Source of the DNA: Oxalobacteraceae bacterium AB_14
Lineage (GTDB): Bacteria; Pseudomonadota; Gammaproteobacteria; Burkholderiales; Burkholderiaceae_D
Direction of reading: 5' to 3'
Length of the DNA: 64,000 nt
Assembly: GCA_000381565.1 (NCBI GenBank)
Contig: KB906725.1
Span: 1,815,731 to 1,879,730 of the forward strand
The translations under genes and the position numbers were made by a program. Under the pieces are notes generated by a model. The model made no database searches. It was not told where the DNA came from and worked only from the letters and a program-made list of their open reading frames with translations. Shown here in pieces: positions 58,141 to 64,000 of this stretch; positions within the stretch are counted from its first letter, which is position 1; each line of letters opens with the position of its first letter.

Positions 58141-59634
58141 ATGGCTACTAGTCAATCCGCCAAGGGCGGCGCCCAGTCGACGGAATCCGCCGGCGAACTG
58201 AGCTTGCTGGACCGCATCGTCCAGGAAGGCAAGATGGCGATCGAACCGTCGCAAAACGCCTACGCCAAAAAACTGCTGGGCCAGTTCGCCACGCAGGTGC
58301 TGGACGAGGGCATGAAGACCGCCCCCGACAAGGGCGTGGTCGCAATGATCAACGAGCGCGTGGCCGAGATCGACCGCATCCTCAGCGACCAGCTCAACGC
58401 CATCATGCACCACGAGGAATTCCAGAAGCTGGAAGGCTCCTGGCGCGGCCTGCACGACATGGTGTACGGCACCGAAACCAGCACCACCCTCAAGCTGCGG
58501 CTGCTGAACGTGTCGAAGAAAGAACTGCTGAAAGACCTCGAAGGCGCGGTCGACCACGACATGAGCGTGCTGTTCAAAAAGATCTACGAAGAAGAGTACG
58601 GCACCTTCGGCGGCGCCCCGTATTCGGTGCTGATCGGCGACTACTATTTCGGCCGCCACCCGCAGGACGTGGCGCTGTTGCAGCGCCTGTCGAAAGTGGC
58701 CGCCGCCGCGCACGCGCCGTTCATCACCGCCGCCGCGCCGTCGCTGTTCGACATGACCGAGTTCACCGAGCTGGGCGTGCCGCGCGACATGTCGAAGATC
58801 TTTGAAAGCGCCGAGCTGGCCTCGTGGCGCGGCTTCCGCGAATCGGAAGACTCGCGCTACATCGCCATGGTGCTGCCGCGCTACTCCGCGCGCCTGCCCT
58901 ACGGCGCCAAGACCAATCCGGTGGAAAGCTTCAGCTTCGAGGAAGACGTCGACGGCCGCGACCACAGCAAATACCTGTGGGCCAACTCGGCCTACCAGCT
59001 GGGCCTGCGCATCACCGACGCCTACGCCAAGCACAGCTGGACCACCGCGATCCGCGGCGTCGAAGGCGGCGGCAAGATCGAGGGCATGACCGCCCACACC
59101 TTCAAGACCGACGAAGGCGACATCGTTCTGAAGTGCCCGACCGAGGTGGCGATCACCGACCGCCGCGAGAAGGAGCTCAACGACCTCGGCTTCATCGCCG
59201 TGGTCAACTCCAAGGGTTCGGACTTCGCCGCCTTCTTCGGCGGCCAGACCGTCAACAAGCCCAAGCTCTACAACCTGGACGCGGCCAACGCCAACGCGGC
59301 GCTGTCGTCGCGCCTGCCGTACGTGCTGGCGGCCTCGCGCTTCGCGCACTACATCAAGGTCATCATGCGCGACAAGGTCGGCAGCTTCCAGACCCGCCAG
59401 AGCGTGGAGAACTACCTGAACTCGTGGCTGAGCGGCTACGTGCTGCTGAGCCCGAACGCGACGCAGGGCGAGAAGGCCCGCTTCCCGCTGGCCGAAGGCC
59501 GGGTCGACGTCACCGAAAAGCCGGGCAAGCCCGGCGCCTATTCGGCCACCGTCTTCCTCAAGCCGCACTTCCAGATGGAGGAACTGACCACGTCGATCCG
59601 CCTGGTGGCCGAACTGCCGGCCGCCGTCGGTTGA
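58141..59634 (+). CDS. tssC: T6SS contractile sheath large subunit TssC/VipB
   Basis: A 497-residue partner of TssB forming the sheath that drives Hcp expulsion. ILSDQLNAIMHHEEFQKLEG with SWRGL, VLIGDYYFGRHPQDVALLQR and LPYGAKTNPVESFSFEEDV are highly conserved. The length is normal. The gene is followed by a hairpin and then hcp. Confidence 0.97.
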   Translation: MATSQSAKGGAQSTESAGELSLLDRIVQEGKMAIEPSQNAYAKKLLGQFATQVLDEGMKTAPDKGVVAMINERVAEIDRILSDQLNAIMHHEEFQKLEGSWRGLHDMVYGTETSTTLKLRLLNVSKKELLKDLEGAVDHDMSVLFKKIYEEEYGTFGGAPYSVLIGDYYFGRHPQDVALLQRLSKVAAAAHAPFITAAAPSLFDMTEFTELGVPRDMSKIFESAELASWRGFRESEDSRYIAMVLPRYSARLPYGAKTNPVESFSFEEDVDGRDHSKYLWANSAYQLGLRITDAYAKHSWTTAIRGVEGGGKIEGMTAHTFKTDEGDIVLKCPTEVAITDRREKELNDLGFIAVVNSKGSDFAAFFGGQTVNKPKLYNLDAANANAALSSRLPYVLAASRFAHYIKVIMRDKVGSFQTRQSVENYLNSWLSGYVLLSPNATQGEKARFPLAEGRVDVTEKPGKPGAYSATVFLKPHFQMEELTTSIRLVAELPAAVG

Positions 59635-59671
59635 TGCCCGGCCTGGCTATACACACTACACTGATGTTCCC

Positions 59672-59699
59672 GCCCATCCGGCGCAGCCGCCGGGTGGGC
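59672..59699 (+). other. Hairpin between tssC and hcp
   Basis: GCCCATCCGGCG (59672-59683) pairs with CGCCGGGTGGGC (59688-59699) with one G-U pair and a 4-base loop. No T-run follows. Its place just upstream of hcp suggests a processing or stability element that separates Hcp output from tssBC; this is inference. Confidence 0.5.
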
Positions 59700-59720
59700 C
59701 CATAAAATTTGGAGCCAGCA

Positions 59721-60206
59721 ATGTCTGACGTACTCATTTTGGATTTGGGCACCACCATCAAGGGCAACTGCATGGTCACCGGCTATGCCGACAAGGTGAT
59801 CGTGCTGTCGTATTCGCACAGCGCCTCGATGCCGCTGCAAATGGACGCCTCGAACACCGAGCGCACTTCCGGCCGGCCGGTGTTTTCCGAGATCTCGTTC
59901 TCGAAGATGTCCGACCTGTCGACCACGGAAATGTACAAGGCCTGTACCCAGGGCACCAAGATCGGCTCCGCCAAGCTGCACGTGGGGCGCGTGGAAAACG
60001 GCAAGTACATGAACTTCTTCACGTACGAGATGACCAACGCCATGATCTCGAACATCAGCACCTCCGGCGGCGGCGGCATTCCATCGGACTCGTTCTCGAT
60101 CAGCTTCACCAAGATCAAGTGCGACTACACCCAGCAGCAGTCGGATTCGACCGCGAAGGGCACCGGCACATGGAACTGGAACCTGGAGACGATGAAAGCG
60201 GATTGA
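59721..60206 (+). CDS. hcp: T6SS tube protein Hcp
   Basis: A 161-residue secreted protein forming the inner tube. SDVLILDLGTTIKGNCMVTG, SGRPVFSEISFSKMSDLSTT and AKLHVGRVENGKYMNFFTYE match the single-domain Hcp family. There is no C-terminal toxin extension. ATG 59721 follows TTTGGAGCCAGCA; an ATG 12 bases upstream is less likely. Confidence 0.96.
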   Translation: MSDVLILDLGTTIKGNCMVTGYADKVIVLSYSHSASMPLQMDASNTERTSGRPVFSEISFSKMSDLSTTEMYKACTQGTKIGSAKLHVGRVENGKYMNFFTYEMTNAMISNISTSGGGGIPSDSFSISFTKIKCDYTQQQSDSTAKGTGTWNWNLETMKAD

Positions 60207-60220
60207 TGCCCGGGTACACC

Positions 60221-60312
60221 GACCCGTCGTCATTCCCGCGAAAGCGGAAATCCATGCACCGTGGGCTCAGCTGGCGTTCCATGGATTCCCGGCTGCGCGG
60301 GAATGACGGGTC
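60221..60312. repeat. REP-like palindrome between hcp and tssE
   Basis: GACCCGTCGTCATTCCCGCG (from 60221) and GCGCGGGAATGACGGGTC (ending 60312) are inverted copies around a roughly 20-base centre. The inner parts GGAAATCCATG and CATGGATTCC also pair. The core resembles the element at 37550-37615. It may reduce expression of the genes after hcp. Confidence 0.75.
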
Positions 60313-60342
60313 TGGAGCCTCTTTCCGTATCGTTGAGAAACT

Positions 60343-60801
60343 ATGTCTAAAGCCCTCACGGCGTCCCTGGTGCCCATGTTTGACCGGTTGACCGGCGTGC
60401 TGCACGCCTCGCCGGATGGCAGGTTGCTCGATGGCGGCGGCTTGCAGCACTCGCTGCAACTGGACCTGATGCGCTTGTTCAACGTGCGCAATGCCCTGAC
60501 CATCCGCGAGTATCTGGAAGGCGATCCCACCGTGCTCGACTATGGCCTGCCCGACATGCTGGGCCTGTCCCCGCAATCGGACCAGGACCTGTTCATCTGG
60601 TCGCAGGTGCTCGAGCGCAGCCTGGCGCTGTACGAACCGCGGCTGTCGCATGTCAAGGTCGACGTGACGGCCGACCCGGCCAAACCGTTCGCCGCGCGCG
60701 CCGCGATCGCCGCCGTGGTGCTGCTGGGACAGCAACTGTGCCGGGTCAATTTCAACGTCGCGCTGGACGCCCGTTCAGCCGCAATGCAGGCGGCCGCATG
60801 A
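60343..60801 (+). CDS. tssE: T6SS baseplate protein TssE
   Basis: A 152-residue gp25-like baseplate wedge subunit. FNVRNALTIREYLEGDPTVL followed by DYGLPDM is the family motif, and QVLERSLALYEPRLSHVKV follows. It lies after the REP-like palindrome and 25 bases before tssF. Confidence 0.93.
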   Translation: MSKALTASLVPMFDRLTGVLHASPDGRLLDGGGLQHSLQLDLMRLFNVRNALTIREYLEGDPTVLDYGLPDMLGLSPQSDQDLFIWSQVLERSLALYEPRLSHVKVDVTADPAKPFAARAAIAAVVLLGQQLCRVNFNVALDARSAAMQAAA

Positions 60802-60826
60802 CGGTCGGGCAGCTGGAGGCCATGCC

Positions 60827-62578
60827 GTGAGCGACGACATCCTGGAATACTACCGGCGCGAACTGTCCTACCTGCGCACCCAGTCGGCCGACTTCGCCAC
60901 GCGCTATCCCAAGGTGGCGCAGCGGCTGGTGCTGAGCGGCGGCGAATCGGCCGATCCGCACACCGAACGCCTGATCGAATCGGTGGCCTTCCTGACGGCC
61001 CGCGTGCACCGCGACCTCGACCGCGATTTCCCCACCATCGCCGGCGCCATGCTCGACAACCTGTGCCCGAGCCTGACGCAGCCGGTGCCGGCCATGACGG
61101 TGGTGCAGATGAAGCTGGACTCGTCGCAAGGCAAGGTCATGGCCGGCATGCCGGTGGCGCGCGGCGCCATGCTGTCGACCACCGCCGCCAGCGGCGAGAA
61201 CTGCCGCTTCCAGGTGGCGTGGAGCACCACGCTGTGGCCGCTCAAAGTGGCGGCCATCAAGATGGAAGACACGCGCACCCTGCGCCTCGACCTGCGCTGC
61301 GACCCCGGCCTCGACGTCTCCGAACTGGAACTGGACCGCCTGCGCCTGCACCTGTCCGGCGACCTGATGACGACCATGCCGCTGCACGAACTGCTGATCA
61401 GCGGCCTGGAGCGCATCGAGCTGCTGGCCGGCGGCGGCGCGCTGCACCGCCTCGGCCCCAACAGCCTGAGCGAGGTGGGCTTCGACGAGAACGAGGCGAT
61501 CCTGGCGCAGCCGGCCCACGCCCATCCGGCCTACGCGCTGTTGCAGGAATACTTCGCCTTCCCGCGCAAGTTCCAGTTCTTCGACCTGAGCGGCCTGCGC
61601 GGCTTGCTGGGGCAGGGCGAGGGCTTCTCGCTGCGCTTCGTGTTCAACCGCAGCGCGCGCGTGCTGTCGCAGCTGAGCGCCGACAACTTCCTGCTCGGCT
61701 GCGTGCCCGCCGTCAACCTGTTCCCCGTCACCAGCGAGCCGATCCGCCTGCACCGCCGCCACTACGAATACATCCTGGTGCCGGACTACCAGCGCGAGGC
61801 CGTGATGGAAGTGCATTCGGTGGTCTCGGTCACCGCCTCCGATCCGCGCGCCGAGCGCCCCACCGTCATTCCCAGCGTGTTCGCCGAATCGGCGGCCGAC
61901 GCCGAGCACGCCAAGGTGTTCTGGTCGCTGCGGCGCGAGATGAGCATGCGCAAGGGCATCACCGGCACCGACGTCTACCTGAGCTTTGTCGACCGCTCCG
62001 ACGTCCACCGTACGCCGGACGAGCCGGTGGTGTACGCGCAGCTGTTGTGCACCAATCGCGGCCTGGCCGAGCAAATCGCGCCCGGCACCCGTTTCTATGG
62101 CGAAGGCATATCCACTTCGACCGACATCCGCGCGCTGTACCAGCCCAGCGCCCAGCGCCCGCCGGTGATGGAGGCCAAGGCCTTGTGGTCGCTGGTGGCG
62201 CTGTTGCGGCTGAACCACCGCTCGCTGGTGGACGGCACCACCGGCGTCCAGACCCTGCAACAGATGTTGATGTTGTTCGCAGGCGACAGCGCGCGCGACC
62301 AGGCACAGGTGCGCGGCGTCAAGAGCATGGCGGCCTCGGTGGCCACCGCGCGCCTCGGCGCCGACACCTGGCGCGGCCATTGCCGCGGCACCGACATCGT
62401 GCTCGAGTTCGACGCCGACGCCTTCGTCGGCACCTCGCCGCTGGTGCTGGCCGGCGTGCTGTCGCGCTTCTTTGCCCTGTACACCTCCGCCAATTCCTTC
62501 GTCCGCCTGGCCGTCACGCGCGGCGGCGAACCGTGGATGCAGTGGCCTGCCATGAGTGGACGCCAATGCCTGATCTGA
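60827..62578 (+). CDS. tssF: T6SS baseplate protein TssF
   Basis: A 583-residue baseplate wedge protein. ILEYYRRELSYLRTQSADFA and ERLIESVAFLTARVHRDLDR with DFPTIAGAMLDNLCP are characteristic of the family. GTG 60827 is chosen because GGAGG lies 10 bases upstream and the family start follows directly. It overlaps tssG by 13 bases. Confidence 0.96.
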   Translation: MSDDILEYYRRELSYLRTQSADFATRYPKVAQRLVLSGGESADPHTERLIESVAFLTARVHRDLDRDFPTIAGAMLDNLCPSLTQPVPAMTVVQMKLDSSQGKVMAGMPVARGAMLSTTAASGENCRFQVAWSTTLWPLKVAAIKMEDTRTLRLDLRCDPGLDVSELELDRLRLHLSGDLMTTMPLHELLISGLERIELLAGGGALHRLGPNSLSEVGFDENEAILAQPAHAHPAYALLQEYFAFPRKFQFFDLSGLRGLLGQGEGFSLRFVFNRSARVLSQLSADNFLLGCVPAVNLFPVTSEPIRLHRRHYEYILVPDYQREAVMEVHSVVSVTASDPRAERPTVIPSVFAESAADAEHAKVFWSLRREMSMRKGITGTDVYLSFVDRSDVHRTPDEPVVYAQLLCTNRGLAEQIAPGTRFYGEGISTSTDIRALYQPSAQRPPVMEAKALWSLVALLRLNHRSLVDGTTGVQTLQQMLMLFAGDSARDQAQVRGVKSMAASVATARLGADTWRGHCRGTDIVLEFDADAFVGTSPLVLAGVLSRFFALYTSANSFVRLAVTRGGEPWMQWPAMSGRQCLI

Positions 62579-63582
62579 TGACGCTATTGCGGGACGACCC
62601 GCATGCCTTCGATCTGTTCCAGGCGATCAGCATCCTGGAGCGCAGCGAACCCGCGCGCGCGCACGTCGGCACCTCGGTCGGCATGGACGAGGCGCTGCGG
62701 CTGTCGGCGCAGGTCGACCTGGCGTTCGCGCCGAGCGACGTCAGCGGCCTGGATGAAAGCCGGCAGCCCGGCCCGCCGCTGACGCTGAAGACGCCGGTGA
62801 TGACCCTGGCCGGCTCGCAAGGCCCGCTGCCGATGCCGTTCACCGAGCTGCTGATGGAACGCCGCCGCGCGCGCGACATGGCGGGGCTGGATTTCCTGGA
62901 CATTTTCAACCAGCGCCTGCTGGGCTTCCTGTACCGCAGCCGCCGCAAGCACCACCTGGCGCTGAGCACGGACAGCATCAACCGCGCGCCCATCGTGCGC
63001 AGCCTGGATGCCTTGTCCAGCCTGGGCCGGGCCGAGGGCGTGCGCGGGCCGGACGGCCAGCAAGCCTGGCTGCGCCACGCGGGCTTGCAGGGCGCTGCGC
63101 CGCGCTCGATGGTGTCGCTGCTGGCCGTGGTGCGCGACCGCATGGGCGTGCATTTCCGCGGCAAGCAGTTCGTCGGCGGCTGGCACGCGCTGGCGCTGTG
63201 CGACCGCGCCAAATTGCACGATCCCGGCAAGCCGGCGCCGATGACGGCGAGGCTGGGCATGGGCGCCTGCCTCGGCGCGCGGGCCTGGGACCAGGGCGCC
63301 GGCATGGCGCTGGACGCGCCGCCGCTGCAACCGGCGCAGTTCGCCGCCTTGCTGCCCGGCGCGAAGAACAACTCGCTGCTGGGCTGGCTGGTGGCGCGCC
63401 ATCTGCAACGCGACATCCAGGTGCGGCTGCGGCTGGACCTGGCGCTGCAGCCGGCAACCCGCCTGAGCGCCAACGCCGAGCTGCCGCCGCGCCTGGGCCT
63501 GAGCACCTGGCTGTGCAGCCCCGGCCCGTCGACCGCGCGCCACCAGCCGGCGAACTTCCTGCTGGCGACGGAAGAGGATTGA
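62566..63582 (+). CDS. tssG: T6SS baseplate protein TssG
   Basis: A 338-residue partner of TssF. DDPHAFDLFQAISILERSEP, AGSQGPLPMPFTELLMERRR and FLDIFNQRLLGFLYRSRRKH are family motifs. ATG 62566 lies within the end of tssF, implying coupled translation. A longer out-of-register frame upstream is tssF shadow. Confidence 0.95.
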   Translation: MPDLMTLLRDDPHAFDLFQAISILERSEPARAHVGTSVGMDEALRLSAQVDLAFAPSDVSGLDESRQPGPPLTLKTPVMTLAGSQGPLPMPFTELLMERRRARDMAGLDFLDIFNQRLLGFLYRSRRKHHLALSTDSINRAPIVRSLDALSSLGRAEGVRGPDGQQAWLRHAGLQGAAPRSMVSLLAVVRDRMGVHFRGKQFVGGWHALALCDRAKLHDPGKPAPMTARLGMGACLGARAWDQGAGMALDAPPLQPAQFAALLPGAKNNSLLGWLVARHLQRDIQVRLRLDLALQPATRLSANAELPPRLGLSTWLCSPGPSTARHQPANFLLATEED

Positions 63583-63587
63583 GCGGC

Positions 63588-64000
63588 ATGGAAATCGATA
63601 TCCGCACCTTGCTGTCCAAGCTCAACCCCGAATGCAAGCGGGCGATGGGGCATGCGGCCGAGCTGTGCGTGAAGCAGACGCAGTACAACGTCGACCTGGA
63701 GCACTTGCTGTTCACCCTGCTGGAAGAGCGGGCGCCGGATTTTGTGGTGGTGCTGCAACGCTTCGGCATCGTTGAAAGCGCGGTGACGGCGCAGCTGCAG
63801 CGCAGCATGGACGGCTTCAAGCGCGGCAACGGCCGCACGCCGGCCCTGTCGCCGCACTTCATCCCGCTGTTCCAGGAGGCCTGGCTGCTGAGCTCGATGC
63901 TGCTGGGCAGCCAGCAGGTGCGCTCCGGCACCGTGCTGCTGGCGATGCTGGAAGTGGACAGCCTGCGCGGCATGCTGATCGAAAGCGCGCCCGAATTGCT
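63588..64000 (+). CDS. tssH: T6SS disassembly ATPase TssH/ClpV, N-terminus only
   Basis: 137 codons before the window ends. MEIDIRTLLSKLNPECKRAM and the double Clp-N repeat (HLLFTLLEERAPDFVVVLQR; PLFQEAWLLSSMLLGSQQVR with SGTVLLAML) identify ClpV, which recycles contracted TssBC sheaths. It starts 5 bases after the tssG stop. The AAA domains lie outside the window. Confidence 0.9.
   Translation, partial: MEIDIRTLLSKLNPECKRAMGHAAELCVKQTQYNVDLEHLLFTLLEERAPDFVVVLQRFGIVESAVTAQLQRSMDGFKRGNGRTPALSPHFIPLFQEAWLLSSMLLGSQQVRSGTVLLAMLEVDSLRGMLIESAPEL

Overview
The window is a high-GC chromosomal segment whose gene content and protein sequences point to a betaproteobacterium of the Burkholderiales, most likely Oxalobacteraceae (Massilia/Duganella/Janthinobacterium-like). 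That placement is inferred from family resemblance and conserved gene order (yhdP-nit-tldD; rimP-nusA-infB-rbfA-truB). No rRNA or tRNA genes, insertion sequences or CRISPR arrays were seen.

Layout. 1-8.6 kb: truncated glnE (minus), then yhdP, a nitrilase-family amidase and tldD (plus). 8.6-10.1 kb: a 41-bp-armed palindrome, then an AroG-type DAHP synthase gene preceded by a Phe/Tyr-rich leader peptide and a terminator/antiterminator pair. 10.3-19.3 kb: three large TonB-dependent receptors; two share the same upstream control elements. 19.8-25.3 kb: a translationally coupled peptide-type ABC importer operon (binding protein, two permeases, double ATPase), divergent from the third receptor. 25.3-31.7 kb: DedA-rhodanese fusion, a coupled minus-strand pair (lysozyme-like protein plus small exported protein), glk, scpB and rluB. 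31.9-38.6 kb: rimP-nusA-infB-rbfA-truB behind a promoter and a leader terminator. 38.7-48.6 kb: typA, a DUF3141 hydrolase, a divergent GNAT/XRE-cupin pair over one palindromic operator, dusA, a chemoreceptor, two tandem periplasmic TonB-C-terminal-domain proteins and a small lipoprotein.

48.6-64 kb is the most unusual part. Type VI secretion genes tssB-tssC-hcp-tssE-tssF-tssG-tssH (the last truncated) are preceded by two unrecognised coupled genes, including a 1334-residue helical, Ala-rich protein. Divergent from these is a second unrecognised operon: a binding-protein/permease fusion, a second permease with no ATPase gene, and a 520-residue protein with a Leu/Pro/Asp quasi-repeat. These flanking genes are the best candidate for an undescribed secretion-linked system. 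The lysozyme-like/exported-protein pair at 26.3-27.1 kb looks like a possible orphan effector-immunity pair.
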